Shown one piece after another: positions 1 through 9,559 of a stretch of DNA of 64,000 nucleotides (position 1 is the first letter of the stretch; each line of letters begins with the position of its first letter). The stretch comes from Sycobia sp. Sy_11. Taxonomy: Eukaryota > Arthropoda > Insecta > Hymenoptera > Epichrysomallidae. The notes under the pieces were generated by a model. It did not search any database. It saw only the letters and a list, made by a program, of their open reading frames with translations, and was not told where the DNA came from. The stretch covers positions 310,001 to 374,000 of the forward strand of contig JACCIC010000281.1 of NCBI GenBank assembly GCA_018907035.1, given 5' to 3'. The translations under genes and the position numbers were made by a program.

Positions 1-15
1 ATTGGTACGTCTTCG

Positions 16-1223
16 TTGATGAAAGGTCGAGTTTCTCTAATACCCCACAACAAAGAAAAGTATATTTCATTTACAAAGTTCATAGATGGTTGTGATGTTA
101 GTTTTAGATTTATTGATTCATGGCGATTTTTACCATCATCTTTAGAAAAATTAGCATCATATCTACAAAATGTACCATTAGCTGTAAAGGAATTTGAATT
201 AGATGGATTTTCAAATGAAAATATTCATCTTCTTAGGCGGAAAGGTATATTTCCATACGATTTTGTAGATGGATTAGATAAATTAAACTGTAGAAAACTG
301 CCAGAGAAAAACGAATTTTATAACCAATTAACCGATTCACATATTACCCATGCAGACTACATGCATGCTGTTCAAGTATGGGATAGATTCAATATCACAA
401 CTTTAGGAGAATATTCCGACTTATATTTAAAAACAGATGTTTTACTGTTAGCTGATGTCTTTGAACGTTTTCGAGAAACATCTATTGAAGCCTACGGCTT
501 ATGCCCTGCTTACTTTTACTTTTTGAATTGGAACTTCTAACAGATATTGATATGTTATTATTCATCGAATCAGGCATTCGAGGAGGAATAAGCCAGTGCT
601 GTAATCGATATGCGAAGGCAAATAATCCGTACATGGGTTCGTCATACGATAAAAACAAGAGAGAAAAAACACTTTTATATTATGATATTAATAATTTATA
701 TGGATGGGCGATGGCACAACAGCTGCCAACGGGAAAATTTAAATGGAGTGACTATGAATCCAATCCAGATATTTTCAATGCTCCAGCAGATTCAGATATA
801 GGCTATACTGCTGTGGTATATTTAGAGTATCCTGAAGAAATTCATGATGAACATCGTGATTTACCTTTCTGTGCAGAGCATAGTACACCTCCAGGCTCAT
901 CGCAGAAGAAACTTCTCACTACTTTGGACGATAAGAAAAGATATGTTATTCACTACCGAACACTCAAACAGGCACTGGATAATGGTCTTCGGCTAAAAAA
1001 GGTATATAGAATTTTGAGTTTTGAGCAAAAACCATGGCTTAAATCATACATAGAGTTTAATACAGAAAAGAGGAAACGAGCAAAGAATGAATTTGAAAAA
1101 CTCTTTTACAAACTTTTAATTAATGCAGTTTATGGAAAATGCATCGAGAGAGAAATATCTCGTGTGGATGTACGATTAGTGAATAAATTTACAGGTCGAT
1201 ATGGAGCAGAAGCACGTATATGA
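16..1223 (+). pseudogene. Protein-primed family B DNA polymerase (Polinton PolB), truncated
   Basis: Encodes the middle of a DNA_pol_B_2 type polymerase, which would replicate the Polinton from a protein primer. The first frame (16-540) holds an exonuclease-domain stretch with YLKTDVLLLADVFERFR. The second frame (from about 537) holds motif A as YYDINNLYGWAMAQ, a TPPGSSQKKLL segment typical of these polymerases, and motif B as KLLINAVYGK. Between the frames the usual loop between YFY and LELLTDID is missing, so a deletion of roughly 40-50 bases caused the frameshift. The protein stops at 1223 before motif C (DTD), so the palm active site is incomplete and the gene is dead. The N-terminus is beyond the left window edge; the apparent start at 16 is not a real initiation site. 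Confidence 0.85.
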
Positions 1224-1307
1224 TCCATATGATGAAGTCCATATGATGATAAAAGATTCTTACTAACAAATAGTACAGATACTTTACCGTGGGGGCACTA
1301 TAGAATT

Positions 1308-1817
1308 ATGGAAGAACAGATGGCACAAGCTGCATGTGAAATAGAGGGGGAAATATTGAACGAAGCAAATCATCCAAAAGAGGGAGACATCGAGATAAAG
1401 AACGCTTACAAAGAGACTACTGAAAGAGCTGTTGGACTGGGGATAGATAGTGATGTAGGAGAACTAAGACATGAAGTCAGTAATAAATCTAGAGTGACCT
1501 GTGTAGAAGTGCATGCAGAAGAGAGGGGGAATATCGAAACGAATGAAAATAGAGTGACACGGGAGGAGGTAACGCTTTATAGCAGTGAAGGCGAACCAAT
1601 CACCATTGAATATGATGTATCACTTGAAGTAATGAACGAATGGAATCCTGAAGAAACTTTGACAATGCTGGAGGGGATAAGCTCAATAGAAAGGGAAAAA
1701 GTTGAAGTGGGGAATAAGCTATATGAAGAGACCGATGATAATGAAGAGTTCATTCAAGCAGTTGAAGAAGTCGAACGAAACTACTCACCTCCTCAAAAGA
1801 AAACAAGACTCAACTAA
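1308..1817 (+). CDS. Acidic hypothetical protein downstream of PolB
   Basis: A 169-residue reading frame rich in Glu and Asp, with a short basic end (QKKTRLN). No domain was recognised. It starts with ATG 85 bases after the PolB fragment stops and is followed, after a putative splice donor near 1826 (CAAG|GTAAAA), by the small OB-like gene, so the two may share a transcript. Composition and position fit a Polinton accessory protein. An alternative is that it is a C-terminal remnant of a longer host or viral protein. There is no internal stop in 510 bases, which in this AT-rich DNA argues for recent coding constraint. Confidence 0.45.
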   Translation: MEEQMAQAACEIEGEILNEANHPKEGDIEIKNAYKETTERAVGLGIDSDVGELRHEVSNKSRVTCVEVHAEERGNIETNENRVTREEVTLYSSEGEPITIEYDVSLEVMNEWNPEETLTMLEGISSIEREKVEVGNKLYEETDDNEEFIQAVEEVERNYSPPQKKTRLN

Positions 1818-1914
1818 TTCTCAAGGTAAAATTTAAGTTTATATTCTCTAAAAAAAAAAAAACAAAGAATTATATTCATAATTTTAATTTATTCATTTCT
1901 TTTTGTCATATAGA

Positions 1915-2220
1915 ATGGATCTAGCTACTTTAAATAAAATTGGCGAGAGCGAGTTCCTGCCGACGAAGAAATGTACAGAATTGGAGAAAAATAAGCAGTA
2001 TATGGCAACTGCTCTCAAGCTAGTTAACACTCGATATGGTGCGAAAATTGTAGCAGAACTTGACGATAGTTTTCAAATATTTTTACCACAGAAGATATCG
2101 TCAGCAATATTAAAGGATCAAGAATTTTTCGAAAATCTCGCAAATACTGCAAATAAACGATGTTTATTTTTACTTTATCAAGGCGGAAGTTGTTTTAAAT
2201 TTGATAAATGTACTTCTTAA
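1915..2220 (+). CDS. Small Polinton-associated protein, possibly OB-fold / ssDNA-binding
   Basis: A 101-residue protein. I chose the ATG at 1915 because a splice-acceptor-like tract (pyrimidines then CATATAG) ends two bases before it. The segment KQYMATALKLVNTRYGAKIVAEL followed by FQIFLP resembles a small family found beside PolB in arthropod Polintons and adintovirus-like elements; its beta-rich pattern suggests an OB fold that could coat single-stranded DNA during replication. This function is inference from pattern and context. The reading frame is intact, ends with TAA, and an AATAAA lies at 2230-2235, about 10 bases past the stop, so this may be a complete gene. Confidence 0.5.
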   Translation: MDLATLNKIGESEFLPTKKCTELEKNKQYMATALKLVNTRYGAKIVAELDDSFQIFLPQKISSAILKDQEFFENLANTANKRCLFLLYQGGSCFKFDKCTS

Positions 2221-2436
2221 GAAAGAATGCAATAAATATATTACATGTTAAAAAAAAAAAAAAAACCATTTATTTTTCAAATAATGATATACATGTATGC
2301 ATAATAATTACATAAATAAATCAGATTATAAAAATATTGCAATGTTGTTTTCTTATTTACTGAAAAACTAATGTCCTTAAACCTATTCTTACATAAATTA
2401 GTATTATTTATTAATTTGATTTATAACATAATTAAA
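2221..2436. other. AT-rich spacer between convergent Polinton genes
   Basis: About 215 bases of AT-rich DNA with a poly(A) run at 2250-2265. It separates plus-strand genes from convergent minus-strand genes and probably holds both 3' ends. No gene was seen. Confidence 0.6.
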
Positions 2437-2691
2437 TTAAAAAACTTCATTTTTATCTATCCAACTATTATGTTCACTATTAAATCCTAGCCACTTTACG
2501 TATACACGATTACCACTTTTCTTTAATACTTTTTCAACTAGATAAATTTCAGGATACTTAGTTTTTTGCATTTCACTCTCATAAAAGCCACCAGAGACAG
2601 GTTTATCATAATAATCTTTAATGTGATATTGTACGTATATCATATTTTCTTCGCTCATATCTACGACGTGCTGGATTGTGCAACTCTTCAA
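2437..2691 (-). pseudogene. Polinton integrase C-terminal tail with chromodomain
   Basis: 84 residues on the minus strand. The sequence passes through IKDYYDKPVSGGFYESE and then VYVKWLGFNSEHNSWI, the usual C-terminus of Polinton/retrovirus-like integrases of the F54H12.3-like type. The second part is a chromodomain, with the aromatic YVKWLGF and NSWI signatures, which would steer integration to marked chromatin. The catalytic DDE core that should precede it is absent; instead another Polinton gene ends directly upstream (its stop overlaps the first codon here). The gene is therefore only the tail, left by a deletion. Confidence 0.8.
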
Positions 2692-3095
2692 CCACTTTTT
2701 CGCGGTACATATTTTTTTTCAATCTCTTTTATAATATTATTTGTGTTTTTAACAAGTTCCGTTACGTTCTCTTTCAAATTATCATATTTTTTAATAAGAT
2801 CCCCCAGTTTTGCTTCTATGGACAAGCGAATAGCTTCATGCCTTTGCTCACAATCTTGAACGTATTTAAGCGATTCAGAAATTTCAAATGATAACACATC
2901 TACCTGGGTCTTTAGTGCTATATTCAAAATTTTCACGCTAATTGCGTCATTTTCTTCTTTAGCTTCCCCAATATTACAAAGTCGTTTACTTTCGATATCA
3001 TAATTTCCATCCAATGTAGTATTGAAGCTAATACCTGGAGGGCCTCGACTCCCATTCGAGACCTCTAACGTTCTTCCAAACATGTCAAGACTCAT
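2688..3095 (-). CDS. Conserved Polinton protein, GPPG head plus coiled coil
   Basis: 135 residues. The N-terminal half contains SNGSRGPPGISFNTT followed by DGNYDIESKRLCN, a motif pair seen in a Polinton protein family of unknown role, possibly a fibre or minor structural protein. The C-terminal half (about residues 65-130) is Lys/Glu/Leu/Ile-rich and predicted to form a coiled coil. The frame is open from ATG to stop. It lies just upstream of the integrase tail and downstream of the DPNELV-type gene on the same strand. Structural function is inference. Confidence 0.55.
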   Translation of the reverse strand: MSLDMFGRTLEVSNGSRGPPGISFNTTLDGNYDIESKRLCNIGEAKEENDAISVKILNIALKTQVDVLSFEISESLKYVQDCEQRHEAIRLSIEAKLGDLIKKYDNLKENVTELVKNTNNIIKEIEKKYVPRKSG

Positions 3096-3126
3096 GTTGT
3101 TACTGATGAAATCATCTATGAACGTA

Positions 3127-3640
3127 TCAATATATGCATTTTATTTCGCGTAAGTCTTCAATAATGGATTGAATTTTATTGACGTGATTGTTCATTCCAG
3201 CGGATTGTTCAGCAGTTAGTAATCTTAGTCTCTCAACAAGCTCATTCGGATCATCCCAGTATACTAACTCTATTGAAGAATTTTTCTTTGGTATTTTATA
3301 TTTAGGTAAGATTGCTCCTCCTCCCTTTTTTTGTACGAGTAGCACTGTTGCGAAACATCGGTGCAATGATGTTGAAATATTTTCGACTCTTCGATCAGCG
3401 TATAGATCCATCTTTGCTATGTTTTTTCCGGTGAGCACTTGTTGCTTCCAGAATACTGCGATAATTATCACGATCTGCTGAACTTATCAGTGTGTCGTCT
3501 GGTTCTTTTTTTATGAGTAGCTCCATTAGTCCATTACTTTTAGCATAAGTTAAATCTTTCACTTTTATTTTATCAATTGGGAAAGTGATTTCTGTGTGAG
3601 CGGTAGGACAACATGAATGTCTTCGATTACGTTCGTTCAA
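3127..3640 (-). pseudogene. Conserved Polinton protein of the DPNELV type, frameshifted
   Basis: Two overlapping minus-strand frames make one gene. The upstream part (3395-3640) carries IKVKDLTYAKSNGLMELL and DRDNYRSILEATSAHRK; the downstream part (3127-about 3420) carries IPKKNSSIELVYWDDPNELV and LRLLTAEQSAGMNNHVNKI. Both segments are hallmarks of a family found in insect and cnidarian Polintons next to PolB; its function is unknown to me. A single frameshift between about 3400 and 3430, near a poly(A) run, separates the halves. It ends just upstream of the GPPG gene on the same strand. Confidence 0.65.
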
Positions 3641-3887
3641 TCAGATCATTGCGTTCCCTCTCCTACATACAAGCATAAGCGTTCCCTCTAATCAAAGTTC
3701 AAACTGAATAAACTGACCTTCCTTCACCCAGACGCACCTATATTGATGTTTTTTTACTCAACCAATCGTAAAAGAGAGGCTAATTTCGGGAGTCGGAGAA
3801 TCTTGATATAAAATGAGAATGTGAGCACGGAACTTTACATTTCTTGTCATCACTTCAGCTTCTAAAATAAGTGTATAGAAGTGCATA
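3641..3887. other. Short intergenic region
   Basis: About 250 bases with no convincing gene. Two similar motifs, CATACAAGCATAAGCGTTCCC and GCGTTCCCTC, recur at 3645-3690. Confidence 0.5.
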
Positions 3888-4309
3888 ATGTCAAGAGTAC
3901 GACAATATGAGGTTGTTTTTAGAAAAAATATCTTGAAATGTCCGGAAGATAAAGTATTCCTCTGCGACATACAGGGATTCCAAACAAGTGGCCCGCAAAC
4001 CTTTATTTTAAAAGAATTTAGTTTGCTGAGTTTAGAAAAAGGTGCACTGCCCACCGTGTACCTCTTTAAGTCACCATTTCCATGGAGCGAATTAACTTGG
4101 AGTGAAAAAAAACAGTAGACTGGCTGCAACGTGAATATCATGGAATTGAATGGGATTCTGGCGATATTCCTTATCACCGACTCAAAAGGACATTAGACAT
4201 TTGTTGCACTGGAGTGCAAAAATTGTATGTGAAGGGGCGAGACAAGAAGGAATGGTTATGAAACTTTCTACCAAATATGTAAGTAATTTTTATACTTTTA
4301 CAATCATCT

Positions 4310-4312
<3 letters not shown>

Positions 4313-4357
<45 letters not shown>
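4313..4357. repeat. (TA)n microsatellite
   Basis: About 22 TA units, in the intron of the exonuclease-like pseudogene. Confidence 0.95.
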
Positions 4358-4358
<1 letters not shown>

Positions 4359-4387
4359 TATACGTTTATTATAATTGTTTATCCTTG

Positions 4388-4672
4388 TTCATACTTTTTC
4401 ATACTTTTTCATACTTTTTCATACTTTTTCATACTTTTTCATACTTTTTCATACTTTTATCATACTTTTATCATACTTTTATCATACTTTCTCATACTTT
4501 TATGATACTTTTTTTATACTTTTCCATACTTTTTCATTCTTTTATCATACTTTTTTATACTTTCTCATACTTTTCACATACTTTTTCATACTTTTATAAT
4601 ACTTTTATCATACTTTCTCATACTTTCTCATACTTTCTTATTCTTTTATCATACTTTTTTATACTTTTTCGC
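4388..4672 (+). repeat. (CATACTTTTT)n minisatellite
   Basis: About 285 bases of tandem 10-mers CATACTTTTT with variants CATACTTTTAT and CATACTTTCT. The left part is perfectly regular; the right part decays. The strand is almost free of G. Apparent ORFs here are low-complexity and not genes. Confidence 0.95.
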
Positions 4673-4905
4673 ATTTTTTCTAAAAAAAAAAAAATTAAAT
4701 TCCAGAATTATATCGGATGTGGAGGAGTTGCATTGTCCTTCATTACAATCAATGCAGAGTGAAGGTTCATATGTGCTGTGTGAAAACCATCAATTGTGTA
4801 TGAGACATTTACCAATGTGTGCAATCCGTAACGTCTTGATAATACGCACATGGTTACAAAATTATTTGAGTGGAAAGAATGGGCGAGACGAAATTGGATA
4901 AGAAT

Positions 4906-5326
4906 ATAATGAAATGTATATTACTATAAAAAATAATATTAATAAAATGAATTTATAAATCAAATCATGACTTAAAATAATTTTCCTTTCATGACAATAA
5001 ATATATATTTGATTAAAATTTTATTAATTTTCAATAATATAAATTTATATTATCAACAATATATTGATAAAAAAGTTATCTACATAATAAATTGTATATT
5101 AACATAAAAAAATATTAATATATTTGTTAATCATATACATTATTATAAATTATGAGAGTAGGGATAGGTTTTTGGGATATGAAAAAAAAACAGTTTCCTT
5201 TAAATATGGTATTATTTATTATAATACTGTAAAAGTATATTAATAAACTATCTATGGGAATAAGATATAAGTCGGGTACACGAAGATAGTTAACACGTAC
5301 AAGATGAAGTTCGAGAAACCTGAAAA
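4906..5326. other. AT-rich DNA, no gene seen
   Basis: AT-rich filler of many short A/T runs. No coding pattern or element end was found. Confidence 0.6.
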
Positions 5327-5490
5327 AATTCTAAGTCCGAAAAAGTCGAAAATTTTCAAAATCCGAAAAAGTCGAAAAAATTCTAAGTCCGAAAATGTCG
5401 AAAAAATTTTAAGTCCGAAAAAGTCGAAAATTTTCAAAATCCGAAAAAGTCGAAAAAATTCTAAGTCCGAAAATCACGAAAAAATTCTCA
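5327..5490 (+). repeat. AAGTCCGAAAA-type minisatellite with 78-base higher-order period
   Basis: TAAGTCCGA recurs at about 5332, 5385, 5410 and 5462, so spacings alternate near 52 and 25 bases. The full unit is about 78 bases and is present about twice; each is built from smaller A(A/T)NTCCGAAAAAGTCG blocks. It yields a long low-complexity ORF on either strand that I do not regard as a gene. Confidence 0.85.
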
Positions 5491-6464
5491 ATTTCAATGG
5501 TATGGCTATAGTTTCTTTATTGATTCACCGCATATCGTTCATTAGGGATGCATTCATAGAGATCACGGAAATCATATTTAAATATCCGAAAACAGTACTT
5601 CAAGTGTAATAAAAAAAACTATAAAAGTTTCCTATGAGTCGTAGACTGAAAATATATAAAATAAATTTTTCGAAAGTAAGCGTCACCAATATGCATTAAA
5701 TCTTACACTATATGAAAAGCGTATGTGGAACGTTTTTACAACTTATGTTCTCATCACGAAAACAAACTCAATGCCAATGGCATGGTCATCATTTTGTTAT
5801 TGGTATGCCACATATTAGAAAATAGAAGAAAACAAATAAAACAGTAAAACTAAAAGCTATAGGCATAATGACACATTTCAAGGCGCACTGACCGCTCCTC
5901 CAGGCACTTCTCGATTCGAAAAACACCTTGAGTAATTCGTGGGTGTGACGTCGGACGGGATACTGGCACAATTTTGAGGAGTGGGAGTGTGCCAGAATGA
6001 ATGTATACGTTCTGGCACAGTTTTGCTGTGCCAGAATGCCTATGTGCCAGTATGCCTATAGTCTATCTACTCTCAGATTTATAATTTTCTATTTTATCAA
6101 TTTTCAATCAATCAGAAATTGTACTCATAGCTCTGCATTCTTATTTGCACACATACCAGAGCTGTAGGTGGAAATTTGCTGGGTTCACCGTTAAGATCTC
6201 GCTAGCAATATTTATTCATTTCTATAACTTGATTTCTATGTCAATTATTTACATTGAAATGAATCGATAATGCGTTTACCTTGAGAATCCAATGCGAAAA
6301 GTATCATTACTTTCACGTGATAAAGCCAGCCGATCGACAGAAAAATTTTCGCTCACAAACTGCATAGTATTTTTCTGAAAAATATATCTAATAACTCTAC
6401 AATCATGGTCTTATAGAATAAATAGTCAAATTACAGAAAAGAACCCCAATAATTAGGTATGAAT
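5491..6464. other. Non-coding stretch with a strong hairpin
   Basis: No gene was recognised. At 6010-6036 the sequence TTCTGGCACAG is followed by loop TTTTG and CTGTGCCAGAA, a perfect 11-bp stem. Further GTGCCAG(A/T)ATG copies lie at 5945-6060, so this is a cluster of short inverted repeats, perhaps the end of a small non-autonomous transposon. Confidence 0.5.
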
Positions 6465-6667
6465 TTAATAAATATTTTTATCGGTCTTACAGTCTTTAAA
6501 ATATATTATATTAGCTAAAATAATGATAATCCGACTGTCGTTATTTATATTCACCACTGTAGAATCTGAAATAAAACTTATTACTAGAATACATTATATT
6601 AAAAATTAAAAATAAAAATAAAAATGAAAATCTAATAGACCTTAAAGATAAAAGGATTACAGAGAGA

Positions 6668-7072
6668 GTGGATCAGATAAGCATGATAAATGATAAAGAT
6701 AAGGATGATAAATGTTCGAAAACAGGAGCGGTATACAAAATAAATTGTAAAGGTTGTGACATATATTATATTGAACAAACGGGAGAACACTTGAAGCAAA
6801 GAATATGTTCTTTCGATTTTGAAAATCTAAATATTTTAGAACAAGGTATTAAAAATAAATGTAAAAGAGAAACTTTTCAAAATATTCATATTTTTAAGAA
6901 TCCCAATAATGTAAATTTAATGTTTGAGGCAAGTAAATTTACAAATATATCATTAGATTTATTTAAAAAAATTATAGAAGAAAAATGTTCAGAAATGAAA
7001 ATATGCACCAAATTAACAATAGATCAATTTATAAAGACAATAAATTTCGTTTTGGATAACACTAGCTTTTAG
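6668..7072 (+). pseudogene. Penelope GIY-YIG endonuclease fused to RT fragment
   Basis: 134 residues in one open frame. Residues about 19-45 (GAVYKINCKGC, then YYIEQTGEHLKQRI) are a GIY-YIG endonuclease of the Penelope type, with the usual G of YIGQT changed to E. The following 50 residues fit the tail of that domain. From KFTNISLDLF on, the protein matches the start of the Penelope reverse transcriptase palm. In intact elements RT comes first and GIY-YIG last, so this frame joins the end of one copy to the middle of another. The shared FTNI stretch could be the recombination point. Confidence 0.65.
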
Positions 7073-7746
7073 TGTTAAAGATATGGACGTCCAATGCGAT
7101 CACCTTTATCACCGGTGATTACTAATTTGGTAATGGACAAATTAGAAAATATTGCATTAAATAAGTTTAATTTTGACCAAATTATCTATAAAAGATATGT
7201 TGATGACATACATACAATTGTACCAGACATGTGTGTAGACGACATCGTGGATGTTTTTAATTCCATCCATGATAAAATTAAATATACAAATGAATTAGAA
7301 TTATACAATAAATTAAGTTTTTTGGACGTCAATGTTATTAAACTGGGTAATAACAGAGTACAAATTAAATTGATACAGAAAACCTACATGGTCAGGTAGG
7401 TTGTTCAATTTTAACTCACACCATCTATTTGAAAAAAATAGGTACTGTAAAGGGAGCCATCGACAGAACAGGCAAATTATCACACAGAGATTTTAGAAAA
7501 GATAATTCAAAATTAGTTAAAGAGATATTCATTAACAATGATTATCCAATAGACTTTATAAATAAAATGATTGCAGAGAGAGTGGATCAGATTTTTAACA
7601 GCACTAGAAAACGTAATATGGAAAAGAGGGAGAATAATAATAAACTCGTAGTATTGTTATATGTAAAACGCTTATCGAAAAGAATTAGAAGTGATAGATT
7701 AATGTTAGAGTCAAGTAAATTAGACAACACTATCATTCCTTATTAA
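7073..7746 (+). pseudogene. Penelope reverse transcriptase, palm and thumb region
   Basis: Continues the RT after frameshifts. 7094-7399 contains SPLSPVITNLVMDKLENIAL and the catalytic YVDD box (IYKRYVDDIHTIV), the metal-binding residues that would copy RNA into DNA. 7429-7746 carries KKIGTVKGAIDRTGKLSHRDF and a linker NNNKLVVLLYVKRLSKRI, the region that should lead into the GIY-YIG domain; here it simply stops at TAA. At least two frameshifts (near 7075 and 7400) break the gene. Confidence 0.75.
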
Positions 7747-8126
7747 TATAAAACTTGTATTTTGCATTTAAGTGAAGAAAGGGCTATAAATGTTATACTA
7801 TTAAATTTAGAGTGGGGATGGGCTACATAAAGTAGCATACTGGGATTAAAAATTTAGTTTAGTTCCGGAGGATGAACCGTAGCATGAATTCTATGATCAT
7901 TCTATGAATCATTCTATGATGAACATAGAATATTGTTTTTATGATTTTTATTTAATTTTATTTATTATTTTATTTTTATTTTTAATTTTTAATATAATAT
8001 ATTGTAGTAATAAGTTTTATTTGAAATTCTCGGGGGGTGAATATAGACAAGGACAGTCTGATTGTCATTATTTTAGCTAATAAATTATATTATAAAGACT
8101 GTAAGACCGATAAAAATATTTATTAA

Positions 8127-9029
8127 TTTAATTCAGAACAGTGGACATATTTTAGTGTGTAATTAGGTAAGAAGATGATTAACCAATCGAGAACTTACAA
8201 AAACTGGGGAAACATTCAAATTTTTAATTTTTGTATCCTATGGAATTTTAGCATGTCGAAAATGGTTCTAATAGAATCTCATTCACACATTTACAGAGTA
8301 AAGAAAGAATAAAAAATATATCTATGAATTATCGACGAGTTCAAGCAATAAATTTCGAATTATAGAAAATTGAAAATTCAATATAATTCTGTTTTCACTC
8401 CTACTGGATGTTGTCTTTTATAAAATTGTCTATAACAAATGTTTTATGAATCTGATAAACTAACTCAAATTGAAGAAATTCTATCAAATCCAAAATTTAT
8501 GTAGCTTCTTCAATTTGAATACATCAAAAATGCGTTCATGCTCTAATAATTTGTTTGTGGCACTTAGATTATAAAATTTAGTTTATAAGCTTGAAAATTG
8601 ACATTCAGCTTTTATTTTACTGAAACAGGCCAAAATGTATCAACTTAAATTCTAATATTACGAATAAGGATTTGTTTTTTATGTATCAGTCTTCTACCCA
8701 CAATCAAGTTTGGACACTAATATCTATAACTAAGGTATGCTTCAAAGTTCACGCTCGAGTTATTCTCGAGTTCTTTTGGACTGGTGTTAAATACATTTAT
8801 TTTACGTGCTTGTGAGTATATCGAATGACACACTTCGAGAAATCGTTCCAGCGATATTTATCTTGGAAGCTGTTGCAGTCCTTCTTGACCTATACACTTC
8901 CAAACAACGAAATTGCACAACAATTTTTTGGTCTTCCGATTTATACTAGCCGCGATCAAATTGGGCTTCTTTTTTTATTTTGTTTAATAGGATGCGAACA
9001 GTTTATTTCTGAATTCCTAACAATATGAT
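8127..9029. other. AT-rich DNA, no gene recognised
   Basis: Mostly AT-rich filler. A 67-residue plus-strand frame at 8825-9028 might be an upstream piece of the Pao element that follows, but I could not assign it. Confidence 0.4.
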
Positions 9030-9559
9030 GGCTGCAAAAGGTACCGAAGATTTTTTAGCGAGACGAAGTCGGTGCTTTTATTTATTGGTGAATTTTACAT
9101 CCAATACGTCTAAACAGAAAGCTGTCGTATCTATGACCATTGATGATTATTGGTCGCGCAGCACTCCATTAGACTTTTATTGAAATGAATTTCATGAGAG
9201 TGACATGAGAAACATAGTTATTTCAAATTAGATTTATAGAATAACGGACTATCTGAATATTTGTCAAACAAGGAAAAGCTAAATAATCGTATGATGATCG
9301 TATATGACTAAATGAGCTCTACTCAGAGCTTATTCTTAACAACACCCGCAAGAATTTAGTGATCGCAGGCCTCTCTTGAAAAGGTAAACTTACCTATATT
9401 TCATCGAAATCAGCATAACTGGCAAAACATTAAGGGTAAATTTCAGTCTCTTGTACTGCATCATACTATGATATCTACTATTATTAAATTTCAGCATTTT
9501 ATCAATGTATTAGAAGGCGAAACCGCTGTAAAATAAAAGTGTTTTGATTTGGTAGATGA

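Larger units (their letters stand above)
4279..4704 (+). other. Intron holding microsatellite and decamer satellite
   Basis: The stretch between GTAAGT and TTCCAG splits the exonuclease-like gene. It contains (TA)n and a (CATACTTTTT)n array, and ends in a T-rich tract before the acceptor. Its borders follow the GT-AG rule. Confidence 0.5.
3888..4901 (+). pseudogene. Two-exon RNase H / exonuclease-like gene, broken
   Basis: Exon 1 starts at ATG 3888 and encodes QYEVVFRKNILKCPEDKVFL and DIQGF, then FILKEFSLLSL and, after a frameshift in a poly(A) run near 4110, YHGIEWDSGDIPYHRLKR and LYVKGRDKKEWL. The reading then hits TGA (4251-4253), probably a mutated codon. A donor ATAT|GTAAGT lies at 4278 and an acceptor TTCCAG at about 4704. 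Exon 2 encodes VEELHCPSLQ, CENHQLCM and CAIRNVLIIRTWLQ. The D-x-Q-G-F start, conserved Asp/Glu and C..H..CA..N end recall a transposon-linked arthropod family with a possible RNase H-fold nuclease; that assignment is tentative. One frameshift and one nonsense codon make it a pseudogene. Confidence 0.5.
1..4905. mobile_element. Maverick/Polinton DNA transposon remnant
   Basis: Several gene families typical of insect Polintons (large self-synthesising DNA transposons with virus-like genes) lie together: a protein-primed family B DNA polymerase, a small OB-like protein, an integrase tail ending in a chromodomain, and two conserved Polinton proteins of the DPNELV and GPPG types. PolB and its followers read on the plus strand, the integrase and two others on the minus strand; such two-strand arrangement is normal for Polintons. 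No capsid genes or packaging ATPase are visible and no terminal inverted repeat could be delimited. The element is cut by the left window edge and most genes carry frameshifts. The exonuclease-like gene at the right end may or may not belong to it. Confidence 0.75.
6465..8126. mobile_element. Penelope-like element between long inverted repeats
   Basis: The outer parts are inverted copies of one another: 6465-6640 starts TTAATAAATATTTTTATCGG, and 7935-8126 read backwards starts the same way and continues alike through the A/T-rich tract. Inside lie a GIY-YIG endonuclease piece and reverse transcriptase pieces, the two hallmark domains of Penelope-like elements. Such elements often have complex tandem or inverted terminal repeats. 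The same repeat family recurs at 16445-16720 and 53391-54010. The copy is defective: frames are broken and domain order is changed. Confidence 0.75.

Noticed and set aside
4375..4762. Overlapping Phe/Tyr/Leu-rich ORFs looking like membrane proteins
   Set aside because: They translate the CATACTTTTT tandem repeat in different frames and have no complexity or start context.
5252..5609. Lys/Ser-rich and Phe-rich ORFs on opposite strands
   Set aside because: Both read through the AAGTCCGAAAA minisatellite.
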